From: Eledone cirrhosa
Taxonomy: Eukaryota; Mollusca; Cephalopoda; Octopoda; Eledonidae
NCBI GenBank assembly: GCA_964016885.1
Contig: OZ024742.1
Location: forward strand, 361,029,573-361,093,572
Direction of reading: 5' to 3'
DNA: 64,000 nt
The notes beneath the pieces were generated by a model. That model saw only the letters and a list, made by a program, of their open reading frames with translations, was not told the DNA's origin and did no database searches. The position numbers were made by a program, and so were the translations under genes. Each line of letters begins with the position of its first letter. Position 1 is the first letter of the stretch. This document shows, one piece after another, positions 8,779 through 19,319 of the stretch.

Positions 8779-9128
8779 GGTGGCACATGGCTCTTAGTGG
8801 TTAGAGTATTGGCCTTGCAATCGAATGGTTGTGAGTTTAATTCACAGACCGGGTGATGTGTTGTTTCCTTGAGCAAGACACTTTATTTCACATTGCTCCA
8901 GTTTACTCAGCTGTAGAAATGAGATGATAGGGTCTGGGGTCCCTATCATTCCACTGCAAAGTTGTTGTGGAGGTGCCACAGAAAAAAAGCACTCAGCACT
9001 CACTGTAAATGAGGTTGGTGTTAGGAAGGGCATCCAGCTATAGAAATCAAGCCAGAATCAGTTCCCGTCCCACCCTTGCAAGCAGGGAAAAGCGGACATA
9101 AAATGATGATGATGATGATGATGATGAT
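8779..9128 (+). mobile_element. SINE-A, full-length copy
   Basis: Complete order of A box, B box (GTTGTGAGTTTAATTCACAG), central CACATTGCTCCAGTTTACTC, inverted pair GATAGGGTCT/GGTCCCTATC, tail GTTAGGAAGGGCATCCAGC and GCAAGCAGGGAAAAGCGGAC, then (GAT)n. Confidence 0.93.
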
Positions 9129-9139
9129 ATATACACCAT

Positions 9140-9310
9140 TATTCTTGATATATATATATAGTAGTCATAAATGTGAAGTCTAAAATCTGAAGAGGGTTCA
9201 ATAAGGATTTCTATATATATATATATATATATATTAAATATATAAAACACGTAAGATCTGTAAAAGGGTGAATGCAGCAATCCTTTGCTTAAATTTAATC
9301 TGTATATATA
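9140..9310 (-). repeat. Dispersed repeat R2, rearranged copy
   Basis: TAAATGTGAAGTCTAAAATC and GAGGGTTCAATAAGG are the complement of the R2 end at 14220-14250, and AGGGTGAATGCAGCAATCC with TTTGCTTAAATTTAATCTGT matches R2 near 14140-14165 in direct orientation. Blocks are therefore inverted relative to each other. A (AT)n run interrupts it. Confidence 0.5.
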
Positions 9311-9311
9311 T

Positions 9312-9470
9312 AGGAAAGGGTTCTGCTGAGTTTCTGTCAATCAAATATTATTCACAAGACATTAGTCAACTTGAAGCAACAATGACAGATATTCACTTTA
9401 GGTGCAATGTAATGAGATGAAACCCAGAACCACATGATTGTTATGAAAACTTTATTAGCAAACCGCTAAA
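9312..9470 (-). mobile_element. SINE-C, degenerate copy
   Basis: On the minus strand: CAATCATGTGGTTCTGGGTT (B-box region), then ATTGCACCTAAAGTG, a TGACTAATGTCTTGTGAATA block and GACAGAAACTCAGCAGAACC, in the order of the SINE-C consensus. Highly diverged and old. Confidence 0.55.
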
Positions 9471-10477
9471 CTTTCATGGAAAATATATATCAAAATTCAT
9501 CAGCATAGCTTCATACGCAGCAACTAATGCCAAATATTAAGACATCTAATAAGCCATATACATGATAGGTTTCCATGATCAAACACATCAGCCTAAAGGT
9601 ATGCATATCTAGTCTGCTTGTAAACTGGAAGCTGATACTGTCATGAAGAATAAATTATCTTAGCTTTGACACTTTAACTGTTGCATTCTTCCTTTTTTTT
9701 ATATATTTTTCTTTCAATATTGAAGTGAAAGTTTAAACACTATATAATTGAAACTAATACACAAAAGAAATTGGATTCAGGCAAAAATATTCCTGATAAC
9801 AGAAGTTGTTTTGTAGAATAATGTGTAAGAAATGATTCACATTATACACAGCTGTCTGAAAATGTTAATGAGATGTCTAGCTGTCAGATGTCATGTCAGA
9901 AAAAAAAAGATAGTTGACAGTAATTTCTGTAATGTTTTTATCAAACAGTTTATAAAACATTATCAATTTTTGACAAAAATAGCAAACAAAGCATTGTTCT
10001 CTAATAATCAAATGGAAACAAATAATATGTATTAGAGGTAATTGTCTAACAGACAAACATTACATGAGAAAATAAATAGTAAAATAAATCAACAGACATC
10101 AAAATGAATGCTGCAGAATCTACTCTGAACTTTGGACCTATAAATCAATGGGTCATTTACAGAAAAATAAAAGCAGCAGCTAAAGATAACCGTTTGTGTT
10201 TCACAAATATTGGGCTAAATTGATTTCTCTGCCAACAAATTGTATATCTAACCATTTCGAATTGTATTTTCACTAAATGTCCATAAACAGTTCTGAGTGG
10301 TATGTAATATTTGTATATCTTTCTGTGTTATATCCATGTTTACAGACTCTAAAATTGATATTGACAGAAGAATCTTTACTCTAAAAAATTTCTTATTTTA
10401 AATGAGTTTAGATTTCTATAAAAAAGAACAGGTTAATATTTCTTTCTCTCTTTAGCTAAAGTATTTAATTCTTCGAG
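9471..10477. other. AT-rich stretch without recognised features
   Basis: No conserved protein motif, SINE box or tandem repeat seen. The 9832-10035 frame has unremarkable composition. Confidence 0.5.
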
Positions 10478-10735
10478 GATGTGTTTCACATGAGACGCAT
10501 GTGTTGGTACTGCCATGTCAACTGCCGTGAGGGTTAGATCAGCAAAGTGATGAATCTCAATCCAGGAGGCAGTAGAGGCTCAAGAAGAACAAAAAGGACT
10601 TGGATGGAGGATATCCATCAGGATCAAGTTAGGCTTGGCCCAAGTGAGATTGGCAGACAGATATTGATGGAGCAAGATGCTAAGGAGCAATGTCAGGCAG
10701 GACCCACTCCTACTGGAATATGATGATGATATCTA
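10478..10735 (+). pseudogene. RTE-d C-terminal fragment
   Basis: One plus-strand frame gives a degraded WYCHVNCREG, then NPGGSRGSRRTKRTWMEDI and LGLAQVRLADRYW: the RTE end pattern of arginine/glycine-rich GRPKKTW followed by a D-x-x-x-W motif. One internal stop follows CREG. It ends GAATATGATGATGAT. Differs enough from RTE-a, -b and -c to be a separate lineage. Confidence 0.55.
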
Positions 10736-10769
10736 AGCGTGGAGAATTTGCAGACATATAGTAATATAT

Positions 10770-11110
10770 GTAATGCGGCCATGTAGGTAACACGGTAAAA
10801 ACCTCCCAGTACACACTGTAAACGTGGTTGGTGTTGGGAAGGACACCCAGCCGTAGAAAATCCGCCAGATGTGTAGGTGTCATGACAAAAAACACACAGT
10901 CCACGCTATAATGTGGCCGTGTAGGTAACACGGTAAAAACCTCCCAGTTCACACTGTAAACGTGGTTGGTGTTAGGAAGGGCATCCAGCCATAGAAAACC
11001 TGCCAGACAGTCCTATACAAGCAGGATAACCAATCTTGCCTCAAGTGGGAAAACTCCTGCCCAAACCCATGCAAGCGTGGACGATGGACGTTAAACGATG
11101 ATGATGATAA
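10770..11110 (+). mobile_element. RTE-b 3' UTR, dimeric form
   Basis: Two ~130-bp monomers each carry AACACGGTAAAAACCTCCCA, GTAAACGTGGTTGGTGTT and GGAAGG(G/A)CA(T/C)CCAGCC, followed by CAATCTTGCCTCAAGTGGG, CATGCAAGCGTGGACGATGG and (ATG)n. Matches 47230-47600. No coding part, so heavily 5'-truncated. Confidence 0.8.
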
Positions 11111-11567
11111 TATTGACTTTAATTCTCTTTGAGATCAAATTTATCTTTCGTCTTTTCAGAGTTGTTAAAATAGTAGAGTATCAATTAAATATAAGGATTG
11201 GTTCCTTGATTCCTCTAATGCCTCTAATGTGAAGGGAATTTAACAGAAGACAATATTAGGTAAAATAATTATTCAGAGAATGGTACCTGTGAGAAATTGG
11301 TATTTAATTTAAGAAATTACATGTCGATCAGCTAAATGATGCTCTTTAAACCAGAGTTAAATACTAGATTATATGTGATTCTTGAAGACATTCATCACTT
11401 TTTATCATCCCATAAGCATCCCAAGCCAACATCCTGTGAGCAGCTAAGGATGAGTTATTAGGTTAATATTGGCTAATATTGACTTGTCTCCATCACATGG
11501 TTATTCCAAATCCAATCTCTGATGTTAACAACATTAAATATGTTAATACTAACCACTAATAGTGAAG
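11111..11567. other. AT-rich stretch without recognised features
   Basis: Nothing recognisable. Confidence 0.5.
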
Positions 11568-11900
11568 GCACATGACTTAGTAGAGTATCAGGCTTGCAAT
11601 CATGAGGCTGTGAGTTCGATCTCGGTCCGGGTGATGCATCGTATGCTTGAGGAAGACACTTTATTTCACATTGCTCCAGTTTACTCAGCTGTAGAAATGA
11701 GTTGTGACATCACCAGTGCCAAGCTGTATTGACCATTACGTTTCCCTTGGACAACATTGGTGGCATGAAGAAGGAAGGCTGGTATGTATGGACGCTGTTG
11801 GTCTTCCACAAAAACCTTACCCGGACATCTACCTTGGAGGAGAACTTTCTAGGTGCATGTCCCATGTTCATTCATGACTGAAGGGTGTCTTTATCCTTCC
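11568..11900 (+). mobile_element. SINE-D, near full-length
   Basis: Head GGCACATGACTTAGTAGAGT and B box GTGAGTTCGATCTCGG; central block TTCACATTGCTCCAGTTTAC is the same as in SINE-A. After GAAATGAG the 3' end is unrelated to SINE-A: TTGTGACATCACCAGTGCCA, TTTCCCTTGGACAACATTGG, GAGGAGAACTTTCTAGGTGC, GAAGGGTGTCTTTATCC. I recall this arrangement from octopus repeats. Confidence 0.8.
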
Positions 11901-12860
11901 ACCTTTTACTAACTAGTATTACTATAATTACTAGTACCCTTAAATATTTATCAGCAATTAAGCCATATTTTGTAATTTAGTGCAACTTGTTTCAGCTGCA
12001 ACATACATCATAATATAATATTCCCAAAGTTTGTTGTTCAGTTATATGTTATGAGTTAATCAAAATAGATTTTAAAACCATTTAAAATCTTAGAGAAAAT
12101 CATGCATATATAAGAAGATATTTGTATAATTACCTATGATGATATGTTTAAAGGATATTATAAGATGCAACAATGCATTAACTAAATCCATTGTTAAGTG
12201 TAATACTTCAGCTGTATATATATTTAAATATTTGAATGTGCACACAAAGATATAACTTCTGCTAGACATTTATATGATGTTCAGTGCCAAATACTTAAAC
12301 AGATATTTCAATGTAAGTGATGAAGTTTTGTGTTTCTGATATAACATATGAATGTATTTCATTAATATATCTTTTATTTGTATAATATTTATGTTCTCAT
12401 TCATGTTTATCTTCTGGAATTAACTATAGCACTCACAGTATCTATGGCAATAACTAATGTAATAAGTTCAAGAAAGACAGCTGAAAGAATATTATGCTTT
12501 AGTTTCACAAACAATAATTATCGAACCTACCCAAACACTTTATATTTAATAGTTATGCTTTTCATAAATATTCAGTTGATGTTAACAGTTGATATTTAAA
12601 CCATAATATAATAAATTATAAATTCATCTAATTTTGAAAATTGGAAATTACGTTCAAATCTATTGAATGGCTGTTTAAATTATTTTGTTGATATAGGCAT
12701 AGCTGAATAAGTGAGAAATTCATATCACAAACCACTGTTTCAGATCTTGGGAAACTGTTTTACTATATATGTATGTAAAAGTTATACAGAAATAACATAG
12801 CAAATGACACAGTACATTGAAGAAATATATTAGTTTAATGATAAAAATCACAGGAAAAAT
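11901..12860. other. AT-rich stretch without recognised features
   Basis: No motif, SINE or tandem array seen. The 12378-12599 frame is short and hydrophobic by AT bias. Confidence 0.5.
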
Positions 12861-12893
12861 GTCCTAACGTTTCGGAGATTAGTCCTTCATCAG
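12861..12893 (-). ncRNA. Hammerhead-core-like motif
   Basis: On the minus strand: CTGATGA, a 13-nt segment with a possible GGA/TCC stem, then GAAACGTTAGGAC. The strand order CTGANGA, stem II, GAA plus palindromic ACGT is hammerhead-like, but stem I is only about four weak pairs (TCTT with AGGA). Probably a relic inside an unclassified repeat. Confidence 0.3.
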
Positions 12894-13002
12894 AAGATAG
12901 AGTTAGAAATTAAAGATAAATAGAAAGATAAAGAATGAAAACAGGAAGGAAAGGGGGAAATGAGAAAAAAAGAGGGAGAAAAACACATGCGTATTCAGTC
13001 AG

Positions 13003-13300
13003 CCGTTTTAATATAGCTTAGCCCTTTAGCATTTAAACTGGCCATATGTAGCCAGAATTCTCTCACCTCTTTCTGTAAAAATTGGCTGTAACCAGCCACT
13101 CATAAAGATGTGAAGGTATTGTTCTCAAAATAAACAATATCAAAATCTCATAAATTTGATATTATGTGAGATAATAATGTGAGATACAGACTTTACTTTA
13201 TATATACTATTGTATTTTCACAGTTATGTCAATGCTAAAGGGCTAGAGTTGACCAAAGCCTTCTAAGTGAAATTGGCTAAATAGAAACATTTCTATTTTA
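13003..13300 (+). mobile_element. SINE-C relic split by a MITE
   Basis: TTTTAATATAGCTTA (13006-13020) and GAGTTGACCAAAGCCTTCTA (from 13245) are adjacent parts of the SINE-C body, TACTATAGCC...GACCAAAGCC in the consensus; a 222-bp MITE sits between them. The 5' part is not recognisable. Confidence 0.5.
13021..13242. mobile_element. MITE with GCCCTTTAGCATT inverted ends, TA-flanked
   Basis: Ends GCCCTTTAGCATT and AATGCTAAAGGGC are perfect complements, each flanked by TA; excising the element with one TA restores a continuous SINE-C. TA duplication suggests Tc1/mariner-type transposition. No coding capacity. The interior has GGCTGTAACCAGCCACTCAT, shared with 49843-50064. Confidence 0.7.
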
Positions 13301-13431
13301 CTTAATTAACACTAAACAAACAACATATTTCACATATTTTCCTGCATCACTACAAGGACTGGTTTACAGAAGAAACATTCTTAACCTGAAAACTTGCTTT
13401 TCGTTCTTAATTAGAATGAAATGATGTGTGT

Positions 13432-13470
<39 letters not shown>

Positions 13471-13673
13471 AAAATGAGGGGTTTTTTTTTATGAAAAAAA
13501 ATAAAAACGAGATGTCCTACACGAGTGAAAGTATAAGGAACAAAGATAAAATCAAAAACGCAACTGGAGTCTTTTTAAGAAATTTTTTTGTTTCCTTTAC
13601 TGGTTTCACAGTTCATATGCTTTTTCAAAAAAAGAATTGAGATGGAGGGTTTGTGGTTTTTCTCACATCTCGT

Positions 13674-13742
<69 letters not shown>
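13301..13742. other. Flank with (AT)n runs
   Basis: AT microsatellites at 13438-13468 and 13690-13742 with (CA)n before the second. At 13585-13625 (minus) a GAAACCAGTAAAGGAAAC segment resembles the 3' half of a hammerhead core, but the 5' half is degenerate. No gene. Confidence 0.6.
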
Positions 13743-13744
<2 letters not shown>

Positions 13745-13751
<7 letters not shown>

Positions 13752-13998
13752 AGGTATGAGACATTTTATTTTACATTGCTTCAGTTCACTCAGCTAGGAG
13801 AAATAAGTTGTACCTTTAATTCGAAGGGCCAGCTTGGTCACATCCTGTCACAAAGAATCTTCCTGAGAACTACATTAAGGGTATGTGTGACTGTGAAATG
13901 CTAAGCCATTTGCATGTTCATTTCGTGAGCAGGTTGTTCTGTTCATCACACCAACTGGAACACTCATCCTCGTAACCAAGAAAGTGCCAGTTAGTTTT
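13745..13998 (+). mobile_element. SINE-E copy, 5'-truncated
   Basis: The shared central block TTTTACATTGCTTCAGTTCA continues into a third type of 3' end: CAGCTTGGTCACATCCTGTC, AATCTTCCTGAGAACTACAT, GTGACTGTGAAATGCTAAGC, CGTGAGCAGGTTGTTCTGTT, CAACTGGAACACTCATCCTC. The tRNA head is replaced by (AT)n. Confidence 0.7.
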
Positions 13999-14014
13999 AT
14001 TTATATACATACAT

Positions 14015-14262
14015 ATAATGAAAGATTGAATAAGACCAAGGGTTAGTATTATTATCATTTATTTATACATCTACGGTAGTTTTAACATGACTAGAGTTCA
14101 GATTCATTTCTTTAGTTTCAGAAGATCCTGTTAAGGGTGAAAGCAGCGATTCTTTGCTTAAACTTAAATCTGTTATTTTAATAAATATTTGCTCTACGGT
14201 TTTATATATTTTTATATATCCTTATCGAGCCCTTTTTGGAATTTAGTCTTTACATTTATTAT
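14015..14262 (+). repeat. Dispersed repeat R2, copy
   Basis: Begins TATAATGAAAGATTGAATAA and ends CTTATCGAGCCCTTTTTGGA with TTTAGTCTTTACATTTATT. Shares blocks with 9140-9310. Class unknown; a common octopus repeat from memory. Confidence 0.55.
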
Positions 14263-14280
14263 TATTACTATATATATATC

Positions 14281-14505
14281 AGGGCAGTGGATTGGCAGTA
14301 TTGGTGGAGGGTTGGACGCCATGCTTTGCAGCATAGAGTTATGGCCGTTTATGATCTGAGTTCAAATCCCGCCGAGGTTAACTTTCATACTTTATTTTAT
14401 CGACCCTGTAAGGATGAAAGGAAGTCACACACTGGGGTCAATTTAATCGACTTTCCTCTCCCCCAAAATTGCTGGCCTTGTGCCTATATAAGAAACCATT
14501 ATTAC
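14281..14505 (+). mobile_element. SINE-B copy with altered middle
   Basis: Head GGGCAGTGGATTGGCAGTAT and B box GAGTTCAAATCCCGCCGAGG are intact. The body then switches to the complementary orientation (TTTATTTTATCGACCCTGTA) before the usual tail AAAATTGCTGGCCTTGTGCC, so an internal segment looks inverted. Confidence 0.85.
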
Positions 14506-14539
14506 TATATATATATATATGTGTGTGTGCAAGTGAACA

Positions 14540-14680
14540 CTATATTTTTTGTCGCATCACCTGTCTGAAGAGCAGATCAATAATGGAGTCGGGTCCATAG
14601 TTTCTATCATCGGGTCCATAGTTTCTATCATCACCTGAGCCAATCATCTGAAATCCACATAACAGGTCGATACCCAATAA
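14540..14680 (+). repeat. Dispersed repeat R3, copy 1
   Basis: Shares TTTTTTGTCGCATCACC, GGGTCC, and CTGAGCCAAT...ACAGGTCGATAC-like blocks with 62945-63065. CGGGTCCATAGTTTCTATCA is tandemly duplicated at 14591-14631. Confidence 0.55.
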
Positions 14681-14717
14681 AGATCTAATTAAATATAAGC
14701 AAAACTTCATTGTTATT

Positions 14718-14818
14718 AATAATATATATATATATATATATAAAAATATGTATGTATGTATGTGTGTGTGTGTATGTATGTGTGTGTGTATATATGTGTA
14801 TGTGTGTGTGTGTGTCTG
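14718..14818. repeat. (AT)n-(GTAT)n-(GT)n microsatellite
   Basis: Compound simple repeat. Confidence 0.95.
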
Positions 14819-14829
14819 AAAAAGGTCAT

Positions 14830-15090
14830 AGATATCCCCAACCTATATTATCACATCATCAATGATATGGAAACTGTATGTACTCCTTTCAGATAAAAAG
14901 TACAAGTAATTCGAAAGAATGACCATGTCACATATTGTGTCACATTAATTCACCTTGGGAATTACAATAAAGGCATAAATGTCTGTGGAATACTCAACCA
15001 CATATATTCTATATTCTTGAGTTGGACAGTTAGTTGATTGAACTACAGAATATTCATCATTAGATTCTATGAAGAATCCATCATATAAAT
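14830..15090 (+). mobile_element. SINE-E, old degenerate copy
   Basis: AATTCGAAAGAATGACCATG, GGGAATTACAATAAAGGCAT, GTCTGTGGAATACTCAACCA, and TTGATTGAACTACAGAATAT follow in the SINE-E order seen at 13800-13990. Strongly diverged. Confidence 0.5.
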
Positions 15091-15769
15091 TTATATTCCT
15101 TTTCTTATGACTAAACAGTAATATGACAATCATTAGGATGTAAATATAAGTATTTTTAATTGTCTTTCACTTTTGAGCAAACTGGACTACATAACTTTAC
15201 ATGGTTCAGTGAACATGGTTCAATATCTATTTTACAATTGAGTTGTTATCTGTGGGAAACGTATCCAGCTGTAGAATCAACAATTAATGTGTGTTCTCTG
15301 TATATATATATATGTTTATAACACGACTGTATAATTAGCATATCTTAGTGTAGATATGTGTATACATCTATAGATGTGTAATTAGTGTGTCTATGTGTTC
15401 TTGTGTATCCTTGGGGCAGACATGAGCTTCTTATGTCACACAGAAAACAGTTTCTCTTAGGGAGCCATAACCCTCAATAAATAAGTGGAAAAGGAAGTGG
15501 TTGGTAATATGGTTGGAGTACAGTCTTGTGACAAGCATAGAACACACCCTTCTCTTCAGATGTTAACAAATAAGATGCCTACTAAATATAACTATAGAAT
15601 ATATTGTATACTTTACTTCCATCTTTTCACTGCATACACATAAATCTCTTTCTAACTTCACCTTCATCTGATGCAAGTGCTCTTTGAAAAGCAACCAAGT
15701 ACCAGGTGGTGATATTAAATTTGGTGATAAAGTAGGTATATCACAGAAGAGCAGAAATCATCCCTCAAA
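15091..15769. other. AT-rich stretch without recognised features
   Basis: Nothing beyond short AT runs. Confidence 0.5.
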
Positions 15770-15945
15770 CGGGCTTCTACATCATTTCTGTCTACCAAAT
15801 CTGCACTCATAGACATTTGGTTGATCTAAAACTATGGTAGAAGAGTCTTGCTCAATGTGTTGTGCAGTGGCATTGAACCAGAAACTACATATATGTGAAG
15901 TTAATTTCTTAATTAAGCAGTCATGCATGTGCATGTTGACTTATA
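15770..15945 (-). mobile_element. SINE-C, degenerate copy
   Basis: The minus strand reads GTAGTTTCTGGTTCAATGCC (B box), CACATTGAGCAAGACTCTTC, ACCATAGTTTTAGATCAACC, GCAGATTTGGTAGACAGAAA and AGAAGCCCGTTTGAGG: the full SINE-C order. Confidence 0.65.
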
Positions 15946-18274
15946 GAATTTCAAAGGAACAACCAACTGATTGATCACATTTGTGAATGTCATTGATTCC
16001 AGCTATCTGATAAAGTAATTAAAGAAAGTATTCAATGAACTCTTGCATCTTCTTAAATTAATTAATGTAAAACTCTTTAGAAACACAAGTTTTAAACTGA
16101 AATATATATCTCTCAACTGAACAGTGACATTTGTAATAACTAAGTTAACTTTAGTCTCATACCTATCAAAGAGTAAAAAGAACTAAAAAGATTATCTAAA
16201 CTACATCATTGGAGACTAAGTTTGAGATCTTTGGATTTGCTATGCCACGTTACTGTTTATTCCCTTCAAACAATCATTTCAGTCTCGTCTTTAAGTCTCA
16301 TGGGTTAACAACAGTTTTCTTCTGCTGCAATATGACGATATTTTAAGTGAAACGTGCCAACCATCTCAAGAGGTGATAAATCTAAATATACAAAGTTTAA
16401 ATTGTAGAAACCTATTCACACATGACAGAATCAAGACAGTAAATTCACCTTCATTCAAAATTATGAGTTTGGTAAGGAATCATTTTTCTATTCGAAAGAA
16501 TAGATATCGTTATTTAATGGTGTTTCAGTTTAGATATATTTCCTTTACATTACTAATACCCTTGTAAAAAACATGTCTGTTACAACCATCATTGATTTTG
16601 AAAGTTTGAATAGAAAATACACACATTCATTTTTTATTTTATTTTTATTTACATTTGGTTTATATGTATATGTTTTTTATTGACAGAAGACAGACGGTTC
16701 AAATCGAACCTAGACAAAATACAACTTAGTTACATTGGTTTACCCTTGTACATGTAATAGTAACTTGTCATTTCAACAAAGCAACCTTGAAAAAAAAATA
16801 GAAAAATCACTAGCAAATAAAAGCTGTTCATCAAATTTTTCAGAACAGGGTTGGCTTTTTTCCATTGTTTGTGACTCTTATTTATTATAACAATTGTTAT
16901 GCCAAAGGAATTCTAAATATTTAATTGCACTCCAACTCATATCTCAACTCATTATTTTTTATCCTTTTATTTTACTATCAATCATACTACTATTAGTTAA
17001 TAGAGTTGTATCTCTAATATGATATTCCCATCTGGAAATTTGTCAAAGTTCCAGATTATGAACTACAAAAGTTTGATGGCAATAATATGTTATATACTTC
17101 TCTCCAAAGCAAACACTGTGTCTTTTCTTTCCTGTTTCTTTACATCTCCATCAGACTCATCATCATGTGGTAGACCATTTTGTTTTTTGAAAATGTTTCC
17201 ATTCGAAATTCAAATATATCAAATTATATGCAAATCATTACAAGCAGAAAAATTATCATCGAAAATACATTGAATTATCTAAAGGATGTTGAAAAGAAAT
17301 TGTTCCAAAAAGAATTCTCATTATTACTTTTGGAGAAAATTGTTAGTCCTTTGTTCCTGTGCAAGTTTCTAAAAATAATAGCCCATTATCAAGCATATTA
17401 ATAGTTGTAAAAGATCTATGTCCTTAGGACATAAAATATTAGTGTTTTGAAAAGTATTGCTTACATCTTCTTTATATTTTTTACAGAAATTATTTTGAGA
17501 GTAATAATAATAAAACTAATAATAACCATAATAATGATAATAATATGATAATAATAACAATAATTCTTTTATTAACCAAAAGGGCCCCACGATATTTGGG
17601 GGGGGGGATTCAAATGCAAACAGCAGTGCGGGAGATTTACATCAAATGAAGAGGTGAGCGTAACAATAACACTATAGATATTCTAATAAATAGATAACAC
17701 ATAACAGTACAGATAATACTACTACTATTACTACTACTAATAATAATAACAATAATGGCAATAATGAATGGTTTCCAAATTACTTTCTTCTTCCTAGACT
17801 TTCATTTCTTCAATAAATATCTTTCTTATTTGCTCACTTTTTATTCCTTTATTTTCCTCATTCATTCATTTACTAAGATTTAGAATTTGTCCTTGATGAA
17901 CTTGAACATTTTAGTGTCAAAGGGTTTTATTAACCTATATAATTTATTTCAAGATAGGAAGAAGGAAAATATCTTTCTCTCTTCATATTAAAGAAAAAAG
18001 TCATTTTCTCCATTGAAATTTTATTTGTGTTTTGTGACTAAGACATCTTTTAGTAACACATATTAACAGCTCTAAGTTTATTTTATTAGAAATTAAATAT
18101 AGTTTCATTGCACTAAAAGTATAGATCTTTTTTCTCTTGGAGAAATTAATTTTTCTAGATAAAATTTTATGTTTTTATAATGTATTCTAATGAAGAATTG
18201 AAGTATTTTATATTCTCAACATTTCCAGATTTCATATATTTCTCTTTTTTATGGCTTTTCAGTCTTTTTAGGTT
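15946..18274. other. Long AT-rich stretch, no recognised gene
   Basis: Contains an (AAT)n-like tract at 17505-17570 with a G run near 17600 and short frames (17019-17401) lacking motifs. No SINE boxes seen. Candidate for unique intergenic or intronic DNA. Confidence 0.5.
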
Positions 18275-18430
18275 GGTAAAGTGGTGGATTGGCAAAACTA
18301 CTAAAGCTTTAGACATAATTATCCTGCAGTATTAGTCCCAGCTTTTTAAATTTTGAATCCAAATTACATCAAGTTTGGCTTTGCCTTTTTTACTTCCCAG
18401 GGTTGATAAAATGAGATACCAGGCTAATAA
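18275..18430 (+). mobile_element. SINE-B, old degenerate copy
   Basis: GTGGTGGATTGGCAAAACTA, GGCTTTGCCTTTTTTACTTC and GGGTTGATAAAATGAGATAC follow the SINE-B order with many changes. Confidence 0.5.
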
Positions 18431-18599
18431 GAAAAAGAAGCTAATCATAAGATCAAACCAAGAAAACTATGATCTCATTGGCCTTTCCATTGCTTAAACT
18501 ATCTGCTAGGTAGAAATCTGCTGAGGTAAATATATTCTATAATTGCCTCACCAAAGATGTTGGTCTTACATCTATGAGAGAAATTATTATTTCAATACA

Positions 18600-18785
18600 G
18601 GGTGGTGAATTGGCAGTATTGGTAGAGGGTCGGACGCCAATGCTTTGCAGCAAAGAGTTACGCTCCTTTGTGGTCTGAGTTCAAATCCCGCCGAGATTAA
18701 CTTTGCCTTTCAATCTTTATGGGGTCGATAAAATAAAGTACCAGTAATGCACTAGGATAATTGCTGGCCTTGTGCCAAAATAATA
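18600..18785 (+). mobile_element. SINE-B copy
   Basis: GGTGGTGAATTGGCAGTATT, B box GAGTTCAAATCCCGCCGAG, GGGTCGATAAAATAAAGTAC, tail ATTGCTGGCCTTGTGCC. Near consensus and full length. Confidence 0.9.
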
Positions 18786-19049
18786 CTTTTTAGTTCTTTT
18801 CATTTCCTCTCAGTATTTGAAGATGTTCAAGCCATTTTCCTTTAACAAGACTATGTTTAAGCCTTTTACAGGGATTTTCTAACATTTCAAATGTTTCTGA
18901 GTTCTGTTATACCATTCCAAGTTATTTCCACCATCAACATTATCCAATTAAAATATCTTCATGAGTAAGAAAGAATCACCACATACATGATACCAGATGC
19001 TCTACATCTCATAACTATAAGTAATACTTAATCTATTACATTCATTGTC
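18786..19049. other. AT-rich stretch without recognised features
   Basis: Nothing recognisable. Confidence 0.5.
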
Positions 19050-19145
19050 CCACTTGAGGCAAGATTGATTGGGTGATCGTGTCTTGCTTGTGTAGGACAA
19101 TCTAGCAGGTTTTCTACGGCTGGGTGCCCTTAGGTTATAGATTCC
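19050..19145 (-). mobile_element. RTE-b 3' UTR fragment
   Basis: CACTTGAGGCAAGATTGATT, TTGCTTGTGTAGGACAATCT and GGTTTTCTACGGCTGGGTGC are the complement of the RTE-b tail; it breaks off before the CCTTCCTAACACC block. Confidence 0.65.
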
Positions 19146-19319
19146 ATACACTGGTGGTTTTTCCCTGTTTTATTGATAGCGCACTGTATCTCTCTCTAGT
19201 GTGTTACCTTTTCAACATATTGTATTTTAAAGAGCTCAGGATTTCCTCTCCTTTGAGCACATTATTTACAGGGAACGGTGAGAGTCTATGGCTCCGTTAA
19301 TGTATCATGATATATAAAT
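19146..19319. other. Flank without recognised features
   Basis: Short stretch between two elements; nothing recognised. Confidence 0.4.
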
